Assembly (NCBI GenBank): GCA_000170815.1
Contig: ABCO01000002.1
Location: 124,001-188,000 of the forward strand
From: an unidentified eubacterium SCB49
GTDB lineage: Bacteria; Bacteroidota; Bacteroidia; Flavobacteriales; Flavobacteriaceae
Reading direction: 5' to 3'
DNA length: 64,000 bases
In this document: in pieces, positions 1 to 8,957 of the stretch
How the letters are laid out: each line of letters begins with the position of its first letter
Position numbering within the stretch: the first letter of the stretch is position 1
The notes under the pieces: generated by a model
The model's database searches: none
Told to the model about the DNA's origin: nothing
The model's input: only the letters and a program-made list of their open reading frames with translations
Translations under genes and position numbers: made by a program

Positions 1-2
1 AT

Positions 3-989
3 AACATAGAAGGTCGAATTGAAAGCTGCAAAAAGGAACGTAAAGGAGACAAAGGCAGAGCTTATGAATTTGGTTTAAAACTATACACAAAGACAAAAGA
101 CGATTTATCAAACCTTAAATCATTACTTAGCACTAGCGACTTAAAATACAAAGCAATTGCAGATCAATTGGCAAATGAAATAATGCAATGTGGTATTGAT
201 TATTTCAATGAAAGTCAGGAAAATGATTCTAGTGAAAATTATCTTGAATCGGCTCAAAAGCTAACAAAACTAGCTGACTCAATTGCAGTTGGGAAATTGG
301 CAAAGGATAGAGCAAAAGATAGCCTCGCTTCACTTGCTGACATGAAAGATCGAGAAGTTAATCAGGCTATTTCAATATTGAATTCAATTAAGTTGGCTTA
401 CGAAAAGGCTATCAGTGAAATTGATGCTCAAGTCTCGGCAATGAGAATGACTATGTCATATAATCAGTCCATCAATTATTCGAAAGTGGATAAAATGAAG
501 GCCAACTGCTTAAATTGGGATAAAGTTGTTGAAGTAGTAAGTGATAGTATTAGTATGAATGAAGTTGAAGCCATTCAGCGTTGCTCAAATCAAAGTAAGG
601 TTTCGGAATATCAAAATCTCGTTGACTTCTTATTTAGCAAACTTGGACCAATTCAAATAAACCAAGTAAAACATATATGTTATTGGAAAGATGTAAGAGC
701 TGCTCAAGCAAAATCTACCGCAAAAAAAGTCGGTTCAACTATCAGTAGCGCAACAGATAGCGGTTGCTACATTGCAACAATGGCTTATGGAGATTACGAC
801 CATCCGCAAGTAATTGAATTGAGAAGATTTAGAGATGATTTTTTAAGTGAAACTATTGCAGGAAGACGTTTTATAAAACTCTATTATAGGTATTCACCTA
901 GTTTGGTTGAAATGTTAAAGAACAAAGAAAGTATTAACCTCATAATTCGAAAAGGATTAGACCAATTTATTAAAGCAATCAAAAAATAA
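3..989 (+). CDS. CFI-box C-terminal domain protein (5' end cut by window)
   Basis: The reading frame is open from base 3, so the gene starts before the window; the TTG at 168 is internal. The visible part is a mostly helical, charged region followed by a C-terminal block that begins CYIATMAYGD and continues with LRRFRDDFL, GRRFIKLYYRYSP and a final amphipathic helix. This is the pattern of the CFI-box C-terminal domain (normally CFIATAAYG, then RRFRD and YYRYSP). That domain is known only as a conserved tail on otherwise unrelated proteins and its biochemical role is unknown. The stop codon overlaps the next ATG by one base (taATG at 987-991), so the gene is translationally coupled to the GrpE-like protein and belongs to the Hsp70/kinase operon. 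Domain call fairly sure; function unknown. Confidence 0.8.
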   Translation, partial: NIEGRIESCKKERKGDKGRAYEFGLKLYTKTKDDLSNLKSLLSTSDLKYKAIADQLANEIMQCGIDYFNESQENDSSENYLESAQKLTKLADSIAVGKLAKDRAKDSLASLADMKDREVNQAISILNSIKLAYEKAISEIDAQVSAMRMTMSYNQSINYSKVDKMKANCLNWDKVVEVVSDSISMNEVEAIQRCSNQSKVSEYQNLVDFLFSKLGPIQINQVKHICYWKDVRAAQAKSTAKKVGSTISSATDSGCYIATMAYGDYDHPQVIELRRFRDDFLSETIAGRRFIKLYYRYSPSLVEMLKNKESINLIIRKGLDQFIKAIKK

Positions 990-1915
990 TGAAGAAAATT
1001 GTACTCATAGCTCTATTTTTTGGAGCAACAAATCTTTTCGCACAACAGCTACAAGATACTAGTTTGGAAAATAAAATTAAAAAACTTGAAGCACGAGTCG
1101 TTAAACAAGAACAGGATATAAAAAAAATATCTTTAGAATTAGACAAAGACTATTGGACGTATAGAGGTGTCAAAAAAGAAACACAACTAAAAATAACCCA
1201 ACAAAAAAACACGATAGATAGTTTAAATCGACTCATCAATTCTAGTAACCAAAAGTTGGTGGAGGTAAACGAAAATCTCGACTCAAAAATTAAACAAACA
1301 GGCGAAAACGCAAATTCAAAAATTTCAGAATTAGATAGTAGTTTAGGTAAAAACCGTCTGTATTGGATAATTGCGACTTTGGGTACACTCCTTTTAGGTG
1401 GATTAGTTTATTGGCTCTTGGGTAAACGCATTGCTTCCAGTAAAACAGATGTAGAAACGCAAATCAAGAACACCAAAACCGCTTTAGAAGAAGAAAGCGT
1501 GAAGTTGGATAATAAATTGGTAGAAGTTTTAACAAAGCAATTAGATGTATTTAAAGCTGACCAAGCAATTACTTCCCAAGCAAATGACAATGACCATTCA
1601 TTAGTTTTAAAAGTAGCAGATAGATTAACGGCTATGGAGACAAATCATTACAGAATGGATCCAAAAACGAAAGGGTTAAAACAATTGGTACGTGCTGTAA
1701 AAAGTATTAAAGAAAATTACTTGGCAAGTGGTTATGAAATTGTAGAAATGATAGGGCAAGAATATAAAGAAGGTCTTAATGTTACAGCCAATTTTATTCC
1801 AAGTGAAGAAATTGAAACAGGAAAAAGAGTAATTACAAGAATAATAAAACCACAAGTAAATTATAACGGAAAAATGATTCAAGCTGCACAGATTGAGGTA
1901 AGTGTAGGAGAATAA
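989..1915 (+). CDS. Membrane-anchored coiled-coil protein with GrpE-like cytoplasmic domain
   Basis: 308 residues. Residues 1-19 form a signal peptide ending LFAQ. Residues about 25-118 are a heptad-rich coiled coil, a single membrane segment lies near 124-144, and a helical linker leads to a conserved domain at about 205-306. That last domain has the order seen in GrpE: a helix (VLKVADRLTAM), a long linker helix, GYEIVEMIGQEY (compare GVE..G..FDP in GrpE), and a terminal beta section with RIIKPQVNYNGKM and AQIEVS (compare qkGYkl..rvlRpA.VvV). The predicted topology places the coiled coil in the periplasm and the GrpE-like end in the cytoplasm beside the Hsp70 encoded 12 bp downstream. I infer a tethered nucleotide-exchange factor; the similarity is by eye and needs a profile search. 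The start overlaps the upstream stop. Confidence 0.6.
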   Translation: MKKIVLIALFFGATNLFAQQLQDTSLENKIKKLEARVVKQEQDIKKISLELDKDYWTYRGVKKETQLKITQQKNTIDSLNRLINSSNQKLVEVNENLDSKIKQTGENANSKISELDSSLGKNRLYWIIATLGTLLLGGLVYWLLGKRIASSKTDVETQIKNTKTALEEESVKLDNKLVEVLTKQLDVFKADQAITSQANDNDHSLVLKVADRLTAMETNHYRMDPKTKGLKQLVRAVKSIKENYLASGYEIVEMIGQEYKEGLNVTANFIPSEEIETGKRVITRIIKPQVNYNGKMIQAAQIEVSVGE

Positions 1916-1926
1916 AAATAATAAGT

Positions 1927-4470
1927 ATGAAAAGAACAACAGTTGATTTTGGAATAGATTTAGGTACTACGAATTCGGCCATTTCAAAAATGGAAAATGG
2001 AAATCCTGAAAGCATTAGAACACAAACACTAAAAGACACAATGCCTTCTTGTGTTTACATTAATAGGAAAAAAGCCATCCAAGTTGGAGATGCCGCATAT
2101 AATGCTTTGAAGGATGAGAAGCTAAAGGCTATGAAAAATTGGGATAGTAGTAAAGATAATTCTTTCATTGAGTTTAAGCGAACTATGGGATCGGATGCTG
2201 TTTATGAAAGCTCAAATGCTGAACGCTCTTTTTCTTCTATTGAATTGTCGGCTGAAGTATTAAAAACATTAAAATCTTTTGAAAAAGATGAGAATATCAA
2301 TGCTGTTATAATTACTGTCCCTGCTGCTTTTAAAAACAATCAAATTGATGCAACTAGAGAAGCAGGAAGAGAAGCTGGTTTTGATCAAGTAGGTATTATC
2401 ACCGAACCAGAAGCAGCGGCTTGGGTTTATGGTATGAATTCAGAAAATAAAGATGGTTTTTGGTTGGTTTTTGATTTTGGTGGTGGAACTTTTGATGCTG
2501 CTCTGCTAAAAATTACAGATGGTATAAGACAAGTAATAGATACCGAAGGAGACAACTATTTGGGAGGTAAAAACCTAGATGAAGCTATTGTTGATCAGAT
2601 AATTCTTCCCTACTTAAAAGAAAACTTTGTTATTGATAAATTACTTGAAGATGATAACAAAAGAAAGATTTTACGAGCTGCGATGAAATTCTATGCCGAA
2701 GAAATAAAAAAACAACTTTCTTTTAATGCCGAAGCAAGTATATTAACCAATTTAGGAGATATTCCAGGCGAAGATGATGAAGGAGAAGAATTTGAATTAG
2801 ACTTTACTGTAACAGAAGCTGAACTAGAAAAAGCAATTGGACCTGTATTCCAAAAAGCTATAGATATCAGTAATAAATTATTAGAAAGAAACAACCTAAG
2901 TGGAGATAAATTATCAGCTTTAATCTTAGTCGGTGGCCCAACCTACTCGCCAATTGTAAGAAGAATGTTAGAGCAACAGATTTGCAAGCCAGATACTAGT
3001 GTTGACCCTATGACAGTAGTATCTAAAGGAGCTTCAATTTATGCTTCTACAATTAAAAAAGAGGAAACAACCATCACAGCAGACACTTCAAAAATACAGC
3101 TTGATATTACATACGAACCTACTTCTGTGGAAGAGGAAGAATTTGTAACAATGAAAATTTTAGCAGATAAAACTGAAGGTGATATTCCTGAAAAAGTATT
3201 TGCAGATATTTCAAGAGGTGATGGTGGTTGGTCTAGTGGTAAAGTAGAGATAAATGCTATTGGTGAAATCTTTACTGTTCAGCTTAAAAAAGGAAATTCA
3301 AATAGTTTTACCATTAATCTATATGACGATAAAGGAAACAAGCTTGAATGTGAACCTGCTAATTTTAATATTATACAAGGAGGAAAAGGTGGAAGTGCTG
3401 TTCTACCTCATAACATTGGTATTGAAATACAAGATATATCTTCAGGACGCTTACAGTTTAAGACAGTAACTGGGTTAGAAAAAAGTAAGCAGCTTCCTGC
3501 CTCTGGAAATCTATCAAAATTGAAAACACCTCGTCAAATAAGGCCAGGGATGGATGAAGATTTTTTAGAAATTTCTATATTCCAAGGAGAGCACGGTTGT
3601 CAAGGATCAAGAGCTATACACAACCATCACGTAAACACTATTTTAATAACTGGCAGTGATCTACCATCATTACTACCAGAAAACAGTGAAGTAGATATCG
3701 AAATGAAAATTGACATTAATCAAAAAATAACTGGTTTAGCTACATTCCCACATTTAGCATTTACCTATGAATTTGAATGTGAAACAAAAGTAGATTCTGT
3801 AAATGATTCCAAAGCTGGTTATTTAGAAACTGAGATCTCAAAGGCAAAAAGAGACATCAACAGTTTAAAATCAAAAGGCATAGATTCTGAAGATTTGATA
3901 AAAACTGAAAAAGAAATAGAGGAAATAGAAAAACACTTTAATAATAATAAAGAAGCAGCAGACACACAGCAACAAACCATTGAGAACTTAAGAAAAACAT
4001 TAAAAACAATTGATAAACTAATCGGTGACAGAGAGTGGCCTGAGCTTGAAAAAGAGTTAAAAAATGCTTTCCATAGCTTGGAAGAAGTCAATAGAGAAAA
4101 AGGAAATGAGCAAACAACTAAATTAGTAGAAAGCATTCGTCCCAACGTTGAGCAAGCTATTCAAGATAAAGACACAAAACACACACCAAAACTCATAGAA
4201 GAAATTAATCAAATTGCTTTTGAACTAGAAAGATTAGAGCATTTAATTGGTTTTATCTTTTATATGGATAGAGAATTTGATACTATTAATTGGAGAGATA
4301 GAAATGCGGCTAGGCATTCTATTGAGAGAGGAAAGACAATTATTTCTGAAGGACCGAGCATTGATAGACTACAACCTATTATAAACAACCTATTCGATAA
4401 TGGTGACTTTGGAAAAGGTGGTTCTGGCCAAGGACCAAATATTCCTAGAGGAGGAACTCTTAGAGGATAA
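1927..4470 (+). CDS. Hsp70 (DnaK-like) ATPase with extended C-terminus
   Basis: 847 residues. The nucleotide-binding domain (about 1-378) has the phosphate-1 loop DLGTTNS (11-17), the connect-1 region TEPEAAA (159-165), the phosphate-2 loop DFGGGTFD (183-190) and the adenosine motif LVGGPT (334-339). At the place of the catalytic lysine of DnaK (K70, in VGQPAKRQ) this protein has tyrosine (VGDAAY, Y58), which may mean slow hydrolysis. After the NBD comes a beta-rich region only distantly like a substrate-binding domain, then about 200 residues of charged coiled coil and a Gly-rich tail. It is longer than housekeeping DnaK (about 640) and lacks a standard lid. It lies between the GrpE-like protein and a lipoprotein and shares blocks such as GDNYLGGKNLD with the pseudo-Hsp70 at 5170. 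Function in this operon is inferred: client binding or signalling under the kinase-AAA+ protein. Confidence 0.85.
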   Translation: MKRTTVDFGIDLGTTNSAISKMENGNPESIRTQTLKDTMPSCVYINRKKAIQVGDAAYNALKDEKLKAMKNWDSSKDNSFIEFKRTMGSDAVYESSNAERSFSSIELSAEVLKTLKSFEKDENINAVIITVPAAFKNNQIDATREAGREAGFDQVGIITEPEAAAWVYGMNSENKDGFWLVFDFGGGTFDAALLKITDGIRQVIDTEGDNYLGGKNLDEAIVDQIILPYLKENFVIDKLLEDDNKRKILRAAMKFYAEEIKKQLSFNAEASILTNLGDIPGEDDEGEEFELDFTVTEAELEKAIGPVFQKAIDISNKLLERNNLSGDKLSALILVGGPTYSPIVRRMLEQQICKPDTSVDPMTVVSKGASIYASTIKKEETTITADTSKIQLDITYEPTSVEEEEFVTMKILADKTEGDIPEKVFADISRGDGGWSSGKVEINAIGEIFTVQLKKGNSNSFTINLYDDKGNKLECEPANFNIIQGGKGGSAVLPHNIGIEIQDISSGRLQFKTVTGLEKSKQLPASGNLSKLKTPRQIRPGMDEDFLEISIFQGEHGCQGSRAIHNHHVNTILITGSDLPSLLPENSEVDIEMKIDINQKITGLATFPHLAFTYEFECETKVDSVNDSKAGYLETEISKAKRDINSLKSKGIDSEDLIKTEKEIEEIEKHFNNNKEAADTQQQTIENLRKTLKTIDKLIGDREWPELEKELKNAFHSLEEVNREKGNEQTTKLVESIRPNVEQAIQDKDTKHTPKLIEEINQIAFELERLEHLIGFIFYMDREFDTINWRDRNAARHSIERGKTIISEGPSIDRLQPIINNLFDNGDFGKGGSGQGPNIPRGGTLRG

Positions 4471-4482
4471 AAAGATAAGGAG

Positions 4483-5169
4483 ATGAGACTAAGAACTAAA
4501 GCACTTATACCGCTCTTTTCTCTAGCTATAATTATTTCTTCCTGTGAAAGCGACACAGAAAGAAAACAGCGTTTAGCAAAAGAAGAACAGCAAAGAATTG
4601 AATTAGAGGAAAAACGACAAGCGGAAGAAGCTGAACGTGCGTTTCAATTAGAACAAGAACGCATTGAGCAAGAAAAGCGTGAAGAAGAAGAACGAATTGC
4701 AAGAGAAGTTCGTCTTGAAAAGGAGCGAAAGGAAAAAGCTATTTACGACAAGTATATAAACAATTCATTGCGTACAGGGTCTACACCGTATTCTAGTTAT
4801 TATGGAGGTAACTCAACTTGTAATGATTATGGGTGTTCTGAAATAAAAGTAAGAACAAGTAATTCTGATGTGATTGTCACTATAAAAAAGAATGATAAAG
4901 TAGTTAGACACGCCTATATTAATTCAGGAAGCAGTTTTACCTTCTCATTTCCAAATGGCACTTATCAAACATTCTTTTATTACGGTAAAGGTTGGAATCC
5001 TGAAAAAGAAATGAAAGGTGGTGAAATGAAAGGTGGTTTTATAACAAATGAAGATTTTGGGAAGGATGCCCCACAAACGTTGAATAATAATATTTTGGAA
5101 TATCAACTGATTTTGCAAGAAAACGGAAATTTCAGTACTCGACCTAGTAACCCAGAAGAAGCGTTTTAA
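4483..5169 (+). CDS. Coiled-coil lipoprotein
   Basis: 228 residues. The N-terminus is a lipoprotein signal (hydrophobic stretch ending IIISSC, lipidated Cys at about residue 21), so the protein should sit in the periplasm or outer membrane. Residues about 23-90 are an extremely charged Glu/Arg/Lys coiled coil. The rest is a compact domain rich in Tyr, Ser and Asn with two cysteines (about 109 and 114), a beta-rich core (SDVIVTIKKNDKVV) and a short repeat, EMKGGEMKGG. I do not recognise the C-terminal family. It begins 12 bp after the first Hsp70 and its stop abuts the ATG of the second Hsp70. A reasonable inference is that it is the periplasmic partner of the coiled coil of the GrpE-like membrane protein, but nothing in the sequence proves contact. 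Confidence 0.7.
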   Translation: MRLRTKALIPLFSLAIIISSCESDTERKQRLAKEEQQRIELEEKRQAEEAERAFQLEQERIEQEKREEEERIAREVRLEKERKEKAIYDKYINNSLRTGSTPYSSYYGGNSTCNDYGCSEIKVRTSNSDVIVTIKKNDKVVRHAYINSGSSFTFSFPNGTYQTFFYYGKGWNPEKEMKGGEMKGGFITNEDFGKDAPQTLNNNILEYQLILQENGNFSTRPSNPEEAF

Positions 5170-7197
5170 ATGAAGGTAAACTATGGCATATATTTAGGGT
5201 TAACTTCTGCTTCCATTGCAAAAATGGAAAATGGAATTCCTGTAATTCTTAAAAGCAATTCTTTAAAGGGTAGAATGCCCGTTTGTGTTTATTTTAATCG
5301 AAAAGGGTCGATTCAGGTTGGAGATACTGCTTATAACGCACATAGAACAGAATTTATAAAAACTCAAAATGCTTGGGAGATTACTTCTACAAATTCATTT
5401 GTTGAATTTGGAAGAACGATAGGAACAGATATGCTTTACCATAGCACAAATGCTAATAAATCCTTTTCTTCAACAGAGTTGATTACCGAAATAATTAAAG
5501 GACTTCTTTCTTTTGAAAAAGCTAAAAAAGTTAATTCGGCTGTAATTACCATTCCTGATGCATTTCATATCAATCAAATAAATGCTATTAGAGAAGCAGG
5601 AGAATTGGCAGGTTTGAAGCAAGTAGAAGTCGTACAAGAATCTATTGCAGTTGCTTTAACTTATGAGTTAGATTCTATAAAAAATAAAAGTTTTTCTTTG
5701 ATTTTTTCTTTTGATGATGTTTTTAATGTCTCGTTAATTAAGGATGGACAAATTTTAGACACCGAAGGAGATAACTATTTGGGAGGTAAAAACTTAGATT
5801 TTGCGATTGTTGATGAAATTATCTTGCCATACATCAAAACCAATTTTGTGATTAATTCCATTTTGGCTGATGATACAAAAAAACAAAATTTACGTAATCC
5901 ATTACGATATTATGCAGAAGAGGCCAAAAAGAAATTATCATTTAACGAAAACCACCAAATAATTACGGATTTTGGAGATATTCCCGGAGAAGATGATGAA
6001 GGAGAAGAATTCGAAATAGATATTACTGTTACTCAGGCAGATATTGAAAGAGCACTTTCGCCAATTTTCCAAAAAGCAATTGACCTTAGCAAAAACCTTT
6101 TGGTACGTAACAATTTAAAAGGTTCTTCTTTAGATTCATTAGTACTTGTTGGAGGTTCAACCTTCTCCCCTGTTTTAAGAAGAATGTTGGAAGAACAAAT
6201 TTGTACGCCTAATTCAAGCATTGACCCGAAAACTGTAATTGTAAAAGGAGCTGCATTGTACGCATCAACAGTTGATATTTCAGAAACAGTTCGATTAAAA
6301 AAACGAGATAAAACAAAAATACAGTTAGAGATTGCAAACGAAGCTTCTACGGTTGAAACAGAAGAATTTGTGCCTATCAAAATTTTAGCAGAAAAAACAG
6401 AAGGAGAAATTCCTGAAAAGGTTTTTGCTGAAGTTACCAGAGCGGACAAAGCTTGGTCAAGTGGAAAAGTAGAAATAAACACTATTGGTGAAATTATAGA
6501 GGTTCAACTCAATGAGGGAAAAATCAATATATTTGAAGTGATTCTGTTTGATGGTAAAGGAAATATTTTAGAAAGCGTACCCAATCATTTTAAAGTAGAA
6601 CAAGGCATCAAACTTGGTACGGCTACACTAGCATATAATATAGGAACTGAAATTAAGGATGAACAAACAGAAAAGCAAATTTTTAGAACCATTAAAGGAT
6701 TAGAAAAAAACCAATCTATTCCTGCAATGGGAACTATAAATGGATTGAAAACTCAAAAACCTATCCGACCAGGCATAGAATCTGACTTTATTAAAATTCC
6801 AATTTATGAAGGTGAACACGGAGCAGAAGGAACAAGAGCAATATACAACGAACATATTTCTGATATAATCATAAGTGGTGCTGATTTGCCCTGTCTTTTA
6901 CCCGAAAATAGTGACGTTCACTTGACCATTAATGTTGATAAGTCGGAAAGAATTACGGCTACAGCATATTTACCATCAATTGACTTTACTACAGAATCTA
7001 TTATAAAGACACAGCATAATACAACTTCAATAAATCAAGTAGAAGACTTGCTTTTTGAACTAACAGAAAATGAGTTCTTATCAAGTAATGAGTTTCAAAA
7101 TTATTTTGAAAAGCTTTCCGAATTAAAACAGAAAAATGATGTAGACACTCTTACAATGATCCAAGCAGAATTAAAGAATTATGGCAGAAAAGCATAA
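5170..7197 (+). CDS. Degenerate Hsp70 paralogue (pseudo-ATPase)
   Basis: 675 residues, clearly a paralogue of the Hsp70 at 1927: shared blocks include KMENGIP, VGDTAYNA, TEGDNYLGGKNLD, DIPGEDDEGEEFE and LVGGSTFSPVLRRML. The catalytic loops are gone. Phosphate-1 is YLGLTSA (8-14) instead of DLGTTNS, and phosphate-2 is SFDDVFNV (180-187) instead of DFGGGTFD, so the glycines and threonine that hold phosphate and magnesium are lost. The adenosine-side motif remains, so nucleotide might bind but hydrolysis is unlikely. The beta-rich post-NBD region is kept, while the long coiled coil of the paralogue is cut to about 40 residues. The ATG starts directly after the upstream stop, and its 3' end overlaps the kinase-AAA+ gene by 17 bp. 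It is an intact reading frame, not a decayed gene. I infer a regulatory or scaffold partner of the active Hsp70. Confidence 0.85.
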   Translation: MKVNYGIYLGLTSASIAKMENGIPVILKSNSLKGRMPVCVYFNRKGSIQVGDTAYNAHRTEFIKTQNAWEITSTNSFVEFGRTIGTDMLYHSTNANKSFSSTELITEIIKGLLSFEKAKKVNSAVITIPDAFHINQINAIREAGELAGLKQVEVVQESIAVALTYELDSIKNKSFSLIFSFDDVFNVSLIKDGQILDTEGDNYLGGKNLDFAIVDEIILPYIKTNFVINSILADDTKKQNLRNPLRYYAEEAKKKLSFNENHQIITDFGDIPGEDDEGEEFEIDITVTQADIERALSPIFQKAIDLSKNLLVRNNLKGSSLDSLVLVGGSTFSPVLRRMLEEQICTPNSSIDPKTVIVKGAALYASTVDISETVRLKKRDKTKIQLEIANEASTVETEEFVPIKILAEKTEGEIPEKVFAEVTRADKAWSSGKVEINTIGEIIEVQLNEGKINIFEVILFDGKGNILESVPNHFKVEQGIKLGTATLAYNIGTEIKDEQTEKQIFRTIKGLEKNQSIPAMGTINGLKTQKPIRPGIESDFIKIPIYEGEHGAEGTRAIYNEHISDIIISGADLPCLLPENSDVHLTINVDKSERITATAYLPSIDFTTESIIKTQHNTTSINQVEDLLFELTENEFLSSNEFQNYFEKLSELKQKNDVDTLTMIQAELKNYGRKA

Positions 7198-8956
7198 CCA
7201 CATATTATCCAAAGGTCAAGTGATTGACGGTAAATACAATGTAACATTCTTCCTTAAAAAAGGAAGCTACGCAGAATCCTATCGTGTAAAAGATCAAGAT
7301 GGAAAAACAAAATTGCTAAAGCTATTTTCATACTCAAAATTGGATAGAACACAATTTGACAACAATGGTGATATTCTTGAAGTAGAAATTTTAAAGAAAA
7401 TCAAACATCCTAATTTGGTTGCCTACTGCGATAATAGCGAACTTCTTTTAGAAAATCAAAAATATGCTTATGTCATTCTCGATTTTATCAGCGGTGAAAC
7501 ATTAGCCGATAAAATGAAACGGGATCATACTTTAAACCCTTATGAAGCTAAAGATATTATTTCGGGAGTTTTAAATGGATTGAATTACTTGCATAGTCTT
7601 GAAAACCCAATTATTCATAATGATATTACGAACTTAAATATTATGACCGATTTATCTGGTAAAGTAGCAGTTCCAAAGATTATTGACTTTGGCTATGCTC
7701 GGTATTTAAGTCAATCGAATAAAGAATTTTTAAAAGATGGATTAAACCCATTTTACCAAGCTAACGAAAATTTCAACAAAGTGTTTTCAGTTCAAAGTGA
7801 TGTGTTTTCTGTAGGTGCATTATATTATCATTTGTTAGAGGGGCTACCACCTTGGTTTGTAGAAATTTCAAAATACAAATCGGATAAAATAAAATTAGAA
7901 GATGCTGTTATTGAAGAACGAAAAAGAGCATTAAAATTTTCTTCAATTACAGACCAACAAACACAAAACATCATAACCAAAGCTTTACAAGCTAATGCTG
8001 TAAATCGTTTTAATAGTGTCAAAGATCTAATAAAAGCAATTAACGGAGAAATGGAAGTGCTACAACTTTCGTCGCCACAAGAATCATCCAAGCCAAAACT
8101 AAAGAATCTAAAAAATGGTCAAGGATTTAAGGCCATTGCAGGAATGCAGGAATTAAAAGATACAATACAGTTAGACGTAATAGATGCTTTGAATGATAAA
8201 GAACGTTACGCTGAATACGGTTTAACAATTCCTAACGGAATGTTGCTTTACGGTCCTCCGGGTTGTGGTAAAACATTTTTTGCTGAACGAATGGCTGAAG
8301 AAATTGGATTTAACTTTTATCAATTAAAACCTTCCGACATTCAAAGTAAGTATGTAAATCAAACACAGGAACAAATCAAAGATATTTTTGATGAAGCTCG
8401 TGAAAATGCACCAAGCATAATTTTTATTGATGAATTAGATGCAGTTGTTCCAAATCGTGATAATTCGAGTGTTAATCATATGAACACAAGTGCTGTAAAT
8501 GAATTTTTAGCACAAATGAATAATTGTGGAGATGATGGCGTTTTTATCATTGGAGCAACAAATAGACCCAATTCAATTGACCCAGCAATTTTACGAGCAG
8601 GACGATTGGATAAAATAATTTATTTGCCACCACCCGACTTTACAGCTCGTGAACTTATGTTTAGACTGTATTTGGAAAAACGGCCGAGAGAAATAGGTTT
8701 AGATTATTCTGTTTTATCCAAAGCAACGGAAAACTATGTTTCAAGCGACATAAAATTTCTATGTGATGAAGCTTCAAGAAAGGCATTGAAACTGAAATCA
8801 AGAATTTCAAAAGAGATTTTAATCGAAACAATTAATAGCAACCGACCTTCAATTTCTCTTAAAGAATTGAATAGTTATAAATCTATTAAAGCTAAAATGG
8901 AAGGCTTAACAGATAACACTAACCAAAGACCAAGTATTGGTTTTAAAAACAACTAA
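7181..8956 (+). CDS. Ser/Thr protein kinase fused to AAA+ ATPase
   Basis: 591 residues, two enzymes in one chain. Residues about 18-290 are a eukaryote-like kinase: Gly-loop region LKKGSYAESYRV, candidate ATP lysine K47, catalytic loop HNDITNLN (D148, N153; N replaces the usual Arg), and DFG at 169-171. Residues about 315-560 are a classical AAA+ domain: Walker A GPPGCGKT (358-365), Walker B IIFIDELD (413-420), sensor 1 GATNR (458-462) and arginine-finger region LRAGRLDK (471-478), closest in style to FtsH/p97-type AAA modules. All catalytic residues are present in both halves. The gene overlaps the pseudo-Hsp70 by 17 bp and ends one base before the TerB-like gene. The likely role is a phosphorylation-controlled remodelling motor acting with the Hsp70 pair. 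The combination is unusual; substrate unknown. Confidence 0.88.
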   Translation: MAEKHNHILSKGQVIDGKYNVTFFLKKGSYAESYRVKDQDGKTKLLKLFSYSKLDRTQFDNNGDILEVEILKKIKHPNLVAYCDNSELLLENQKYAYVILDFISGETLADKMKRDHTLNPYEAKDIISGVLNGLNYLHSLENPIIHNDITNLNIMTDLSGKVAVPKIIDFGYARYLSQSNKEFLKDGLNPFYQANENFNKVFSVQSDVFSVGALYYHLLEGLPPWFVEISKYKSDKIKLEDAVIEERKRALKFSSITDQQTQNIITKALQANAVNRFNSVKDLIKAINGEMEVLQLSSPQESSKPKLKNLKNGQGFKAIAGMQELKDTIQLDVIDALNDKERYAEYGLTIPNGMLLYGPPGCGKTFFAERMAEEIGFNFYQLKPSDIQSKYVNQTQEQIKDIFDEARENAPSIIFIDELDAVVPNRDNSSVNHMNTSAVNEFLAQMNNCGDDGVFIIGATNRPNSIDPAILRAGRLDKIIYLPPPDFTARELMFRLYLEKRPREIGLDYSVLSKATENYVSSDIKFLCDEASRKALKLKSRISKEILIETINSNRPSISLKELNSYKSIKAKMEGLTDNTNQRPSIGFKNN

Positions 8957-8957
8957 A

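Noticed and set aside
6033..6482. 149-codon antisense ORF in the pseudo-Hsp70 gene
   Set aside because: Mirror frame of a conserved coding region; composition biased to Ser, Phe and Ile as in other shadows.
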